DNA from: Tulasnella sp. 424
Lineage: Eukaryota; Basidiomycota; Agaricomycetes; Cantharellales; Tulasnellaceae
Assembly (NCBI GenBank): GCA_019633425.1
Contig: WSUB01000034.1
Coordinates: forward strand, 124,001-188,000
DNA: 64,000 bases
Direction of reading: 5' to 3'
The position numbers were made by a program, and so were the translations under genes. The notes under the pieces were generated by a model. The model ran no database searches and was not told the origin of the DNA. It saw nothing but the letters and a program-made list of their open reading frames with translations. Shown piece after piece: positions 24,740 through 36,759 of this stretch (the first letter of the stretch is position 1; each line of letters begins with the position of its first letter).

Positions 24740-25339
24740 CCAGGCGACCTTAGAATCTGGGTCAAAGTGTCTCCTTGTGTTCTCGCGTGACTTGTTAGCG
24801 ATCGTGTCTGAGGCGCGGCATGAGAGAACAGGTCAGTACTGGGAGGCCAAACAAAAACCACCCGGGCTCTTGTCCACGGAATGACCATATCTCCAACAGT
24901 TCGTACCTCCTGACTTGGAAAGAGATGTCCAAAAATTCAATCACAGGGAAGGAATATCAGCTACGCAGCGCACGCAGGAGATGAGGAGTCAGGTCGGGCA
25001 ATGATGGAATGTGGTGGACGAGTCCCGTTGATCTCGCAGTACAAATGGGTTTGTTTCGGTTTGATGGATGCCTTGCACAAGCGGCGAGGGAGTGTCCTGA
25101 CTCAAAGCACGGGACACTAGCAATGCGCGAGATCCAATGTGCAGACTCTCTGGAATCTGAATCCGTTCGCTACACGCGAAAACAGCAAACTAGTTGGCAG
25201 ACGCCTGAACATTTTCAGTGAGGAACCTCCCTCTCAGAGAGTCGGAGATTGGTCACACTCGCTTCGTTCATGCCCACTTCCAAACCCCCACCGCGTTCAC
25301 CCGCTCTCCCTCGTAGTCGACAAAAGCTGCGCTCAACTC
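24740..25339. other. 5' flank of copy B, no gene seen
   Basis: Upstream of the kinase start, with weak similarity to the flanks of the other NLR copies for the first 150 bases. The block near 25230-25320 (CATGCCCACTTCCAAACCC) resembles lipin upstream sequence and probably belongs to the remnant promoter of L5. Confidence 0.35.
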
Positions 25340-26285
25340 CGTCCGGGGAGCGCTCTCAGCTATAAACTCATACTAAACAAGTCTGCCCGCAATCGATGCT
25401 TCGACTTCTCACCGACGCGATCGACGTTAACGCGTTGCTGTCGTAAAATGCGTCAAAAAAGGTAACGGGCGAACAGGAGCTTGTGTGCTCTCCGTTCCAT
25501 GTGCGGCTTGGCATGTGGCAGGTCCTCTCACCAGGCAGAAAAAGCCGTCAGCATCCTCGTCTACGGAAAACTGATCTCTTACTCGATGAAGATCGGAGAC
25601 GCAGGAGAAGCCTTCTTTATCTTTGAGACCGAGGAGAATGTTTTGGGGGAGCTTATGTACGACGAGCCTCCTGAGTATTGAGACTTGCTCAGGTCGGTCG
25701 GTTCGCATTGCCCAGACCACGACCAAGGACCCATGACCCGGTCGCTGCTCGCATTTGGCAGCTACTGACAATTCTACTGCATTTCCTTGGTACCTAGCGG
25801 TGGCAAGGAGGACAATAGCGGCGCTCAGGACTAAACGAGACCGCAGGACGCTATGGAACCCCTGATCATGACGTCGACCGGGAAGCGAATTCCGATGAAG
25901 ACAAGGACGTTGACGCTGCTTCCTCACGCTCACCTGCTTCTCCCCCATCGCTGAAGCTCGGAAAAGGTGGTGCTACTACCGCAACATCTTGATTCTCAAT
26001 ATTCTCAATTTCTTCAACAATCCGGACCGGACCTCGCCAACGAGCCACTAAGTCCACCAGGTCGACCTCCTCTTCTCTAAGCAAAGCCAAGACTATTTTG
26101 ATTGCCGCGCCCAAATTTGCGAAGGCAGTAATAATAAATGCTCCGAATATCACAATAGACCGAGTGACGAAAGCGAGGGGCCATCTCCGTGATAGTGAAG
26201 GTGGTGTTGTTGTCCAGCAAAAGGACGGACGAAGGACGCTACGGAGGCTTTGGATAAGGCCGCTTCGCAGCCGCTGGAAGTAGTG
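25340..26285 (+). pseudogene. Lipin pseudogene L5, N-terminal half only
   Basis: N-Lip pieces are recognisable across two frames: ELVCSPFHVRLGMWQVLSPG, then KAVSILVYGKLISYSMKIGD (25481-25680), GEAFFIFETEEN. A spliced second exon (ending SDEDKDVDAASSRS near 25930) and a middle piece follow (LSKAKTILIAAPKFAKAVII, near 26080-26140). The gene then stops at about 26285 where the upstream region of L6 begins. LNS2 and tail are absent. L5 is closest to the fragment L11 at 59474-60480 (both have PKFAK..VINA..ITxDR). Confidence 0.65.
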
Positions 26286-26829
26286 TATGGAAGGGCGTTC
26301 CGTCGGATGTGACTGGGTATCGGAACGCCGAACGGTTGGGGATGAATTGGACGAGGTACAAGTCGGAGTGGATTCATTCGCCCTCCGTGAAGCGTCCAGG
26401 GTCTGCTCGGGATGAGAACTCCGTGCATCGAGTCCGGGGTGCCAAGAGTGAAGCAGAGACATTTTCGCGTCCATTGAATTGCTCTGTACCTTTTCCTGGG
26501 GAATGTGACGTCACGTCAGACACCAAAGGTAATGTCACGTGGTGTCAGACGAGATTGCAACATTCATTGCCCTTTAAGGCTGTCTGCTTGCGGGTAATAA
26601 ACGGAGATTCAACCAACCAACCAACCATTCATTGCCCTCACCCCGCGCTCACCTCAGTCTCACTCGCAGGGTGATGGCAAAAGACTCCGCAGTTTCGCTT
26701 CCTTCCCAATCCAATTCCATTCACTCACACCTCATCGTACTACATTCATCGCATTCCACGTTTACTTTATACACCCATCCCTCATCCTTTTAATTACTCC
26801 CCACTCCCCCCAGGCCTGGCACACCTGCT
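26286..26829. promoter_or_regulatory. Lipin L6 promoter region with perfect CRE palindrome
   Basis: The perfect palindrome GTGACGTCAC lies at 26505-26514, followed by CGTCAGAC and a second GTCACGTGGTGTCAGACG near 26534. A possible TATA element (CTTTATACA, about 26765) lies 60-70 bases before the lipin reading frame and is kept upstream of L10 (CTTTATATG, near 54813). A 52-bp insertion interrupts the region at 26574-26625. Confidence 0.5.
26574..26625 (+). mobile_element. 52-bp insertion with (AACC)n tail and 13-bp target duplication
   Basis: CATTCATTGCCCT occurs at 26561-26573 and again at 26626-26638. Between them is a unique stretch ending in about four AACC units. Homologous lipin upstream regions lack it. 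Long target duplication plus a simple-repeat tail suggests a strongly 5'-truncated non-LTR retrotransposon or SINE insertion. The element family is unknown. Confidence 0.5.
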
Positions 26830-29800
26830 GTGAACTCCGTCCGAGGAGCGTTCTCAGCTGTAACCTCGTACTACACCAGTCTCCCACCAATCAATGCATC
26901 AACCCTCACAGGCGCAATCGACGTCATAGTCGCAGAACGAATCCACGAAACCACAGGCGAACGAGAGCTTGCGTGCTCTCAGTTCCATGTCCGACTCGGC
27001 AAATGGCAGGTCCTCCAACCAGGCGAAAAAGCCGTCAGCGTCCTCGTCAACGGCAAACCAATCCCATTTTCGACGAAGATTGGAGACGCAGGATAAGCGT
27101 TCTTTGTCTTTGAAACAGAGGAGGATGTTCTGGAGGAGCTCATGCCGAGTCCCATATTGGGTCCCACTCAGGTCGGTCGGTCCGCTTTGCAACTTGCCCA
27201 GACCACCACGATCACGCACCCATAAATGACCCGGGTCGGTATCTATATTTGAGGATGTTACTGACACCGTGACTGCGTCTCCTAGGTATCCAGCGGCGAA
27301 AAGGAGGGCAACGGTGATGCTCAGCGCCAACACGAGACGAAGCCAGTTCCGATGAAGAGAAGAACGCATCCTCACGCTCGAAGGTTAGTAGTCCGGACTG
27401 GAAATGTCTCCATTGAGCATAGAGACTAATTTAACCGAATGTTCTTTTTCGCTCCCTCCAAAAGGGGGCTATGAACGAGCCGACTTTTCTCGACCTAGAC
27501 AGCATCTCACCACCCAGTCCCACTTCCACTTCGGGGAGGACGTCACCTACCATCTCCATCATCGCCGAAGCTCGGAGAAGATGGTACACCTGCCGCGAAC
27601 TTTGATTCGCAATCTCAATCTCCTGAGCAACACGGACCGGATCATCCACCCGTGGACGGCGACTCCACCGCCTCGACATCCTCCTCTCTTAGCAAAGCAA
27701 AGACCATTTTAACCGCCGCACCGAAACTTGCGAAATCCGTCATTACCAATGCTCCTAATACCGCGGTAGACCAAGTTCAGAAAGCAAGGGACCATCTCCG
27801 TGATGTGGAGGTGGGGCTGTCGCCCAGCAACAGGGCGGATGAACAGTCGAAGGACGCCGCAGAAGCTTTGGATGAGGAAGCGGCGCAGCCGCCGGAGATT
27901 GTTTACGGGAAGGACGTTGCGCTGAATATGGCGGGGTATCATAACGCTGAAGCTACTGGAGACGATTCCGACGAGGCCGGCAAGACCCCAGACCATGGAC
28001 TCTCCGCACCGCAACCGGACCGCGAATCCTCTCAACCGTTCCCTTCATCCTCATCACCACCGTCGACATCCCATTTACCGTTGCTGGAAAGCAAACAACC
28101 TTACGTTCGAGGTGCTTCCGCGCCTCCAGACCTGCAGGTTACGATTCCAAATACGGGGGACTTGTCGACGTCACCGCCGGATTATACCTGGGAGTGGGGA
28201 GCTTTCCCAACGAGGTCGCCTGCAAGACCAACTTTCAAGCCGCTTGTGAAGGACGATGCTGCGGTTAATGTGGGGCCCAGTCACCTCGGGCAATCGGTTA
28301 CGACTGCGGAGGATGTTGCGGAGGATGACGCTGCGGGGGACAAACCTTCCTCCACGTCCGAGGACGAAGGTTCCTCAGCATTCGGTCAAGGCGGCCAGCT
28401 CTTCCCGGACCGAACTGAACGAGACATGTTCTGGGTCAACATGGAGGGGAAGAAGTTCTCTTTCCAATTGAGCTTATGCGATAACGACGAAGGGCGGAGG
28501 AGGAGGTTCGATGATTTGGAGAGCGCGAGGTGGTTTTATGATGAGAAAGTAGAGTATGCGAGGTTGTTGGCGGATCCGGATGTTGCGGGGAGCGAGCAGT
28601 TGGTTATGAAGTGGGGCGATAGGTATGGGACTTGGATTTCTGTCGATGAGGGAGAGCGCTAATCGACTCCCATACTTTGTCGGCCATAGGTTCATCACTC
28701 GACGAGATAACTCTCCTCTCATGACGGCCTTACTCCAATGGAGGCACAACATGAAACCGCTACCGGAACATCAACCTTGTCCACCATTACCTTCGAGCGT
28801 ATCCGACCCGGAACACACGTCACGACCTACCAGTCCGAGTTTATCGCCTGCAAACGGAACGATGAGCGTAAGTGAGAAGAGGACGTCGGGGACGAGCTGG
28901 GCTAGGTGGTGGAGCCGGAGTCGGACGGCTGAACAGCAGCAGGAGCAACAAGGTCCTGGCGCATCGACGGCCGGGGGTGTGTTAGGGGTTCCCGGGGAGG
29001 TAGGAGTTGGGAGGCAGTGCAAGCGACTGGAGTCGTCGCTTGCACTGCCCAGATCTTCGTGTGGGAGGAGACGGATAGGGTCGTGGTTAACGATATTGAT
29101 GGGACGATCACCAAGTGCGTTTCTCTTAGGATCGTTCTGCGCAGTTTTTCACCCGTCGCCAATCGTTTGACTTGTAGATCTGACGCGTTGGGTCACATGT
29201 TCAACCTCATTGGCCGAGATTGGACTCATCCGGGTGTTGCCAAGTTGTACACCGATATCACGCGGAGCGGCTACAACATGATGTACTTGACGTCTATGGC
29301 AATTGGGCAAGCCGATTCCACGAGGACTACTTGAAGGGCATTAAGCAGAATAACTATCAGCTGCCTGAAGGACCGGTGATCATGAGTCCCGATCGGTTAA
29401 TGGCGTCTTTGCATCGGTGAGTCGTCTCGTGCTGACGCGTGGAAGCACGCGTTGCTGACGAGGACGTTATGACGTTTCACAGAGAGGTTATCATGCGGAA
29501 GCCGGAAGTGTTCAAGATGGCTTGCTTGCGGGATATCCAGCGTCTCTTTGGGCTACAGCACAAGGAACCTTTCTATGCCGGATTTGGCAATCGAATTACG
29601 GATTCGCTTTCGTACCGGAGCGTCAACGTTCCCAGCGCGAGGATTTTCACGATCGATTCGAGTGGAGAGGTGAAGATGGAGCTTTTGGAGTTGGCCGGGT
29701 ATAAATCTTCGTGAGTATAATATTCGAGAGACCATGCTCGAGGTATAAACGAGGCTGACAATCCCCTTTTCGTCCGCTCTTCGCTTCCAGATACATCCAC

Positions 29801-30226
29801 ATGACCGACCTGGTTGATCAGATATTCCCTCCCGTACACAAGAAGTGGGCTACAGAGTTCACGGACTTCAATTATTGGCGAGATCCACTGCCCGACGTCG
29901 ACTTGCCTGATTTGGATCCTCCAAGTTTGTCACCGGCTCTCAGCGCTGTTACCGACACGTCCGTTACAAGCCGTCTCAACCGGTTACGCAACTTTAGTCT
30001 ACGATCATCAACTCGACTCCTACTGCGGCTGCAGCTGCGAATTCCATTGCGCGTAATGGGAGAAAGGAAGTCTCTCCAAGTCCGTTGGTCCGGTCGGTCG
30101 TGTCTGATGATCGGAGTACAACGCTGGCGGATTCAGCGTCGGAAAGTGAGGAGCACCATCGGCACGCGAGGAGGAAATTGAGCTTTGATAGTATGCCGGC
30201 GTCGTTGCCGGGCTCAGAGTACGAAG

Positions 30227-30278
30227 TAGTCTCCCGTGGGCAGACTAAAGACAACTTGACGAGGGTGGAGGTTCGTTA
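30227..30278. other. 52-bp insertion with 9-bp direct repeats in the lipin L6 tail
   Basis: AGTACGAAG occurs at 30218-30226 and 30279-30287, bracketing a stretch absent from L1, L8 and L10 at the same point. It brings an in-frame stop into the tail. No terminal inverted repeats are evident, so the origin is unclear (transposon remnant or filler DNA). Confidence 0.5.
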
Positions 30279-30334
30279 AGTACGAAGGGAGTGATGGAGA
30301 GGAAGACGATGAGGAGGATGAAGAGGAGGATGGG

Positions 30335-30370
30335 GATGAAGAAGTGGATGAAGAAGTGGATGAAGAAGTG
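30335..30370 (+). repeat. Three 12-bp units (GATGAAGAAGTG) in the acidic tail of L6
   Basis: Three perfect tandem units encoding Asp-Glu-Glu-Val in the acidic C-terminal region. In yeast Pah1 the acidic tail contacts the Nem1-Spo7 phosphatase; relevance for this broken copy is doubtful. Confidence 0.8.
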
Positions 30371-30440
30371 GAGGGCGAGGATGGAGATGTGCAGGTCGAC
30401 GACATATTAGAGGAGATGGCGAGTGTACCGTTCGTCCGAA

Positions 30441-30853
30441 GGACTTTATTTGGTTCCGGTCGTGGAGAGCTATGGAGGGCTCTTTCGGGTTGTCATTGTG
30501 TTTGCTCCGTTTTGTAAATACTTGCATTTCATTTCCTTCGTTATTTATCTCTGGTACTAGCATATTGTTTGCACGCATCCACGTATTATGTATCATATAA
30601 TCATTCACATTTGAGGAACAAGTACCTTTACATGCAGCGCCGTGTGCCGAGCACAAATCAAACAAAAAGGTCGCGGGCCCGGAGAAAAACGAACACTTTA
30701 TTACAACGAGGTGACATCGAGGTGACGACCAGTCCGCTAATTTATGAATCTACCGTTGCCTGCTGAAGGCACATTTGGAACCAATGGTCCAGCAAGATTT
30801 CCCAATTCGGGTTAGAACGCGCCCGATATGTAACGTACGGTGAATCCATTAAG
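30441..30853. other. Convergent spacer L6/NLR copy C, no gene
   Basis: Conserved lipin 3' UTR (GCATATTGTTTGCACGCATC near 30560) followed by the uninterrupted equivalent of the transposon target site found in the first unit (near 30711). Confidence 0.55.
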
Positions 30854-33800
30854 CTAGAGCGCATGCGAGACATCGAATATAGAAAGCTTCAAGCCAGATT
30901 TGATAACAAGGATCCCATTAGAAAAAAGTATCGTTGGCGATTCAGCGGCCCAGTACTGAGAGGGAAGCCAGAAAAAGCGAGAAGAGGATAATTTCACCCA
31001 GTGATCGTGAAAGTTTGGAATGCAGTATGGAAGTCTCGGATGTCCCTCCGGGGCTGAAAGGAAGGATGATCAGCTGCGAAGGAATAATCAGTAGTACCGT
31101 GGAGTGCACTAAACTTACCAACACGATGAGAAATGGGAACGAACGAGATCCCGTGGCCGCCACCTCTCAGGAGCCGCCCCAAAGGTGTCCCGGTCTGAGC
31201 ATCCCATAGTAGAATTGTGCGGTCGTTGGTTCTGGATGCTAGAACCCTGCCGTCTGGCGAGAACGCAACGGAGTGAACACAGCCATCGTGGCCTTTGAGT
31301 GGCTGGCCCAAAGGCGTCCCGGTCCGAGCATCCCACAATCGAATCGTGTGGTCGTCGGATCCGGATGCCAGAACTCTGCCGTCCGGCGAGAACGTAATGG
31401 AGCGAACCCAGTAATTGTGGCCCCTGAGTGGCTGACCCAAAGGCGTCCCGGTCTGAGCATCCCACAATCGAATCGTGCGGTCCTCGGATCCGGATGCCAG
31501 AACTCTGCCGTCTGGCGAGAACGCAACGGAGCTAATATGTCCATAGTGGCCTGTGAGTGGCTGGCCCAAAGGCGTCCCGGTCCGAGCATCCCACAATCGA
31601 ATCGTGCCGTAGTCGGATCCGGATGCCAGAACTCTGCCGTCTGGCGAGAACGCAACGGAGCGAACCCAGTAATTGTGGCCTGTGAGTGGCAGGCCCAAAG
31701 GCGTCCCGGTCTGAGCATCCCACAATCGAATCGTGTGGTCGTCGGATCCAGATGCTAGAACTCTGCCGTCTGGCGAGAACGCAACGGAGAGAACATCGTC
31801 ATTGTGGCCCGTGAGTGGCTGGCCCAAAGGCGTCCCGGTCTGAGCATCCCACAATCGAATCGTGCTGTCGTTGGATCCGGATGCCAGAACTCTGCCGTCT
31901 GGCGAGAACGCAACGGAGTGAACATCGCCATCGTGGCCTGTGAGTGGCTGGCCCAAAGGCGTCCCGGTCTGAGCATCCCACAATCGAATCGTGCTGTCGC
32001 TGNNNNNNNCATCGCCATCGTGGCCTGTGAGTGGCTGGCCCAAAGGCGTCCCGGTCTGAGCATCCCACAATCGAATCGTGCTGTCGCCGGATCCAGATGC
32101 TAGAACTCTGCCGTCTGGCGAGAACGCAACGGAGAGAACATCGTCACTGTGGCCCCTGAGTGGCTGGCCCAAAGGCGCCCCGGTCTGAGCATCCCACAAT
32201 CGAATCGTGCCGTCGTTGGATCCGGATGCCAGAACTCTGCCGTCTGGCGAGAACGCAACGGACCAAACCCAGCTAGAGTGGCCTGTGAGTGGCTGGCCCA
32301 AAGGCGTCCCGATCTGAGCATCCCACAATCGAATCGTGCCGTCGACGGATCCGGATGCCAGAGCTCTGCCGTCTGGCGAGAACGCAACGGAGTGAACATC
32401 GCCATCGTGGCCTGCGAGTGGCTGGCCCAAAGGCGTCCCGGTCTGAGCATCCCACAATCGAATCGTGCTGTCGTTGGATCCGGATGCCAGAACTCTGCCG
32501 TCTAGCGAGAACGCAACGGACCAAACCCAGCTAGAGTGGCCTGTGAGTGGCTGGCCCAAAGGCGTTCCGATCTGAGCATCCCACAATCGAATCGTGCCGT
32601 CGGAGAATCCGGACACCAGAATCCTGCCGTCTGGCGAGAACGCAACGGACAGAACACCGTCATCGTGGCCTGTGAGTGGCTGGCCCAAAGGCGTCCCGGT
32701 CTGAGCATCCCACAATTGAATCCTGCCGTCGGAGGACCCGGTTGCCAGAACAGCACCATCTGGCGAAAATGCAATCGCCTGCACTTCAGCACCAACGTCT
32801 CTGGTCCACAGGTTAGCTGGCCATGTTAAAGGCTGGACACCACGCAGGGTTCGAATTTTGGCGTGTTTTCCATAGCACTCCCATAGCTGCGTCTTCTGGG
32901 GACAGTGGGCAAGTGCCGAAGCATAAACGTGGAGTGCTCCAAACGAAATTGGCTCTGAAAATGCGATGATGAACCGCTGGGCATCATTCCACAATGTGGC
33001 TAGCAATTTGGAATCACATATCGCCTTGTCATGGGATCTCTGTGACCGAAGACTCAGCACACCGCGTAGAAGATAAGAATAGAATCCGACTGAAAGACTG
33101 ACCGAGAGCCATGAACACACGCGTTTTGCGATAACCATCGCCTCAGTAGTACCTCCAATCAGACTCATCACTTCAAGCCAGTACAGGAGCCTTTCCTGGC
33201 TGAAAGTTTCGAAATCCGCTCGTTGGCCATCGGGACCCTTTGCGCTCAGCCCTGACCACTCCGCGCCTTCGGTGAGGTGAATGGACCAAGCTCGACTGCA
33301 ATAACGTAGGGCTGTGGACACCTCCCGTTCTACTGCATCCTGAACCTCCGAGTTTGGCTTCGAGAGGTCTGACAGGTTACACATATTTGCCTTGAGACAT
33401 CGAACCATTCTGCCAAGGCATAGGCCTGCAAGTTGTTCGTGGTGATGACGTACATCGATATAGTAGACCCGTTCCTTGCATCGTTCCTCGTCAACAAGAA
33501 GGTCACGGATGGAGGTGTGCATGAGGTGCATAGGTTCGGTGGGTGAAGTGGAGATGAGCAGGAGGGAGTTGAGGTCCACAAGAATGTCCTGGCGTAGATA
33601 CTCGATAACATCCTCTTGGTCAACCCCCTCAAAGATGCTGTTGTCACCGTAGAGTGCAGCGATGACTTCAAGGGAGACAGGATACGGCGCGACAACCAAA
33701 ATTCCTAATATAGAGCATAGCAGGTCTTGTCTCATTGGGTCCCGCCTGACGGTATCGAACGCTTTTGAAAGGATTTGGTGGTACAAGTCGTCGAGCCCAT

Positions 33801-36759
33801 CCCACGTTGACGGTCGCTTGAGCAAATCGCGTAGTCGTTTCATAGGTGACCCGTTGCCAATGTACGTTATTACGGTTTGGGCCCATTGAAATAAGCCTTG
33901 TGACATTTCCACCAGATTCCCTACGTCGCTGGATGCAGGCCAGTCTTCTGGGAGACCATGGTCTTCCCGAATCTGCATGCAGCCCTGTTTGATGAAGCGT
34001 GCAAGGTCGTTCACCACATTGACTGACGAGTCCAAATCTTCCACTGGCCACTTCCTTGGCTCAAGAGCACGAAGAAGTTGGGCCTCTGGACGACAGGTAA
34101 GAAGGAATTTGACGCTCGTGGGAAATGATGATGAGTGTCGATCGATAAGCTTGACGAAATTCACCGCATCTTTGGGATTTTGACATTCGTCAAGCGCATC
34201 AACAATGAAGAGGATAGTGCGAGACTGATGTATGAGCTTTGAAAGGGGTATGACAAACAGGGTCTCGAACTGGACGTCGAGTCGTTGGTCTGCGATGTCT
34301 TCATTCTCCTGCACGCTTTCAAGAACCGCATTCCTAACTTCCGGAATCAAGCTACTCCCGAGCTGCCTTGCGAGCGCGCAGACAACTCGCGCGTTCACCG
34401 TATTTTGGCCTCGACGAAAGTGAAAGATTGCGCAGGAGGCTCGAGATTGCCAATTGTGAGCCACGGTGGACGCGATGGTCGATTTGCCTCGCCCAGCCAT
34501 CCCGCGGATCCAGAACACCCGGTCGGGGGTGGATTCATCCCGTATCCAATTGTCAATTCGCTCCAAAATCTCCACCCTTGTTCCTGGCAAGCAAACGACA
34601 TCCTCGATCGCGTTGCCTTGTGCCCCGTATCTTCCATCTCCCAGGCGGCTAAGCAACCGACGGTTTTGCACCTGAACATCGGGGTTTTCTGAACACAGAT
34701 GCGTGTCAGCTTACCCACAGCGCTCGGATGTGAGGTTACATTGCTTACCGAATTCATGCATAAGACTAGTAATGTCCAGAGTGACGAGGAACTGATATCA
34801 CCAAGTGTCAGCCAATGTGTGTAGTGATGAATGAGCAATGACGGACCTGTATTTCCTCCAACACCTTCCGAGCCGCCCCTAGACCCCGTTCGTCACTTGC
34901 ATGGTTCGACGAAGACAAGTCGTTCCCGACCAGGTCGGAGGAATAGAGCTCCTTGATCTTCTCTTGTGCAAATTCAAGTACCCTATAAAGGGCGTTAGTG
35001 TGCCGATATTGGTCTCTGGAGGATCATGCCCACGTACTTCGGTATCTCCGGAACACGAGCCCGTGTATTACCGCCTCGATGTTGCCTCGAATATTCCCCC
35101 AACTCTTGAAGAATATTGGCCAACCTCCACGGGCTGAGCTCTAGGCTGTTCGACAGATTTTCGATTTTGTTCGCCGCCTAACATGGAGTTTTAGCGGCAC
35201 AACGGACGAAAACAGAACCATTGACCCCACCTCGGCAATCTCCAGCAGACTTAAACCGACTTCGGCGGTGGCTCCGATATATTTCCCGATGACTGGAATG
35301 ACTTTCGAATTCAATTGCACACTTCTCAAGGTCTTGCGAGTTGCGAGCAATAACTCTCCGGGTAGCACGTTGGGTTCCGTTTCCGGCGCCGGCACGCCTG
35401 ACAGCGAGTATGCCGCAGGGAGAGCATTGGTGGTGAGCGAGGGTAAGTTTCCTCCGCGTTGCAGGGCATCTGGAGTCTAGATAGCCAATGTCAGAGGGAA
35501 TCCAGTGTCGGAAGGTAAGATGAGATATGAAGGATTACATCGAGGTCTATGTCAGGGTATTTGCTATCACCGTCATCAGTAACAGACGCAAGGTCAAGCC
35601 TTGGCCCGGAATTTGATTCTTCGTGATTCATTTCTTCCAACAGCTAAGTATGCCAAATACGTGCTTCAGTATCGGGTTGGAATAAGTTCCCCTGAAGGCT
35701 TACCTCCCGCACATCCCGCATAGTAGGTCGTTTTGTGGTATCGCTGTTCCAGCAACGGCGCATGAGGTTCCAGAGAGGATCATGACTTGGTAGATACGGG
35801 TGGTCTTTTGGAATAGGTAGTTCATGTAGCATCACACGGCGTAGAATGACATGATGGAGAACACCGTCAAATGGAGCTTTTCCGCTCATGACCTAGCGCA
35901 ACAGCCTGGTTCGTAAGCCTCCCCTCTCCCTCAATCGGACATACTCACAGTTAAAATAAGACCACCGAAAGCATAAACGTCGCTTTCCGGGCTTGGTTTC
36001 TGTCCAGCGAACAGTTCGCTGGCCATGTACCTCACGGTACCTTTCACCGTTTCGCTGCTTGTGAACCCGCTCCGAGCGTCCTGGAGAACCCGACTCAGAC
36101 CGAAATCGGACAGCGCTGGATCATGCCTATCGTTGATAAGTACGTTTTCTGGCTTGATATCGGCGTGGCAGATTGGAGGGGTTTGCGAATGGAGATGCTC
36201 GAGGCCGCAAGCGGTTTGAAAGACCTGGGAGGGTATGATAAACAATTGGTCGAAAGAGACCGAGCAATCTCAGAGGAACGCACCAGGCGGAGCTTGTCAT
36301 ATCGGGTGAGACTCGGATTCACTTCCAAGTAATCTGTCAAGTTTCCTTGACTGCACCAAGGGCTGATGAGCCGTGGTCGGGGTCGCAAACAGTATCCAAG
36401 GAGAGGATGAAGGTTTGGATGCGTAGTCTGGCTCCAAACAAAAGCTTCCCGTTTTAGGCGCTTCATACCAGCGAAGGTTAAAATATATCGCGTGAGGGAT
36501 GGACGATTGCAGTACCGACCAAGTCTACTTTCCGTCTTAACGCGTCCCGCTCAGTTTGTCTCTTCGGGATAAGAGTCCTGAGCTCCTTGATAGCCACTTG
36601 GACTCGTTCGCCTTGAGGGGTTGTCCAGAAACCGCAATAGATATCCGCATAACCAGCGGTCGCTGAGGGGTGTTCAGGAACTTCAAGGGTCCCCGGGAGT
36701 TCCTTGACTTCGAATAACTCCAACTGTCGACCTTCCTGAACAAGCGACGTTGTGTCCAT
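30854..36759 (-). CDS. NLR copy C: protein kinase-helical (MLKL-NTD-like)-NACHT-WD40 protein, intact
   Basis: Twelve exons, all GT-AG, one open frame, about 1,756 residues as assembled: 36759-36520, 36460-36284, 36224-35949, 35892-35704, 35643-35539, 35476-35219, 35177-35038, 34982-34847, 34791-34749, 34688-33103, 33039-31119, 31053-30854. Residues about 30-294 are a TKL-like kinase: AGYADIYCGFW loop, VAIK, HADIKPENV (HAD for HRD), SDFG, ASE for APE. Residues about 345-507 are helical (PGELLLATRKTLRSVQL, VIPVIGKYIGATAEVGLSLL) and resemble the MLKL-NTD/HeLo-like bundles of fungal NLRs (inferred). Residues 522-1050 hold NACHT: GMAGRGKST, ILFIVDALDEC, FLLTCRPEA. Residues 1051-1690 hold 13 WD40 repeats. 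The last exon has HDHWVKLSSSRFFWLP. Intron 10 (63 bp) has no stop, so it could be retained. Likely role: intracellular non-self or damage receptor. A predictor might split it into kinase and NLR genes. Confidence 0.85.
31150..32790 (-). repeat. WD40 array of copy C, 13 assembled repeats
   Basis: Very uniform 129-bp units; most differ only right after GH (DGDVHS, SSWVWS, NYWVRS, YGHISS) and in the S-x-D-x-T turn (SNDST, SDDHT, SEDRT). This uniformity points to recent concerted evolution. One repeat is incomplete because of the gap at 32003-32009. Confidence 0.9.
32003..32009. other. 7-N ambiguity inside WD40 array C
   Basis: Seven undetermined bases join two near-identical repeats and drop about 20 residues of one unit. 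The reading frame happens to be preserved, but the true repeat number is unknown. Confidence 0.9.

Larger units (their letters stand above)
26830..30440 (+). pseudogene. Lipin pseudogene L6, the most complete copy, retains DIDGT
   Basis: Only copy with all lipin regions in order: N-Lip (26830-27165; ELACSQFHVRLGKWQVLQPG, KPIPFSTKIGDAG), intron, middle exon open for 336 codons (27652-28662), LNS2 with VNDIDGTITK (about 29080-29112) and [40 protein letters not shown], then YIHMTDLVDQIFPPVHKKWA, WRDPLPDVD, and an acidic tail. Lesions: the start codon position is GTG where L10 has ATG; TAA replaces a Glu codon inside N-Lip (27094-27096); a 34-base net deletion shifts frame in the second exon (near 27340); sequence is missing before VVACTAQIF (about 29008); one base is lost after DSTR (about 29327), giving an early stop; and the tail has a 52-bp insertion. 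It cannot encode a full lipin, although an LNS2 fragment could in principle be made. Confidence 0.85.

Noticed and set aside
27652..28662. The 336-codon open frame as an independent gene
   Set aside because: It is the internal middle exon of lipin L6; homologous broken versions lie in every other type I copy between N-Lip and LNS2.
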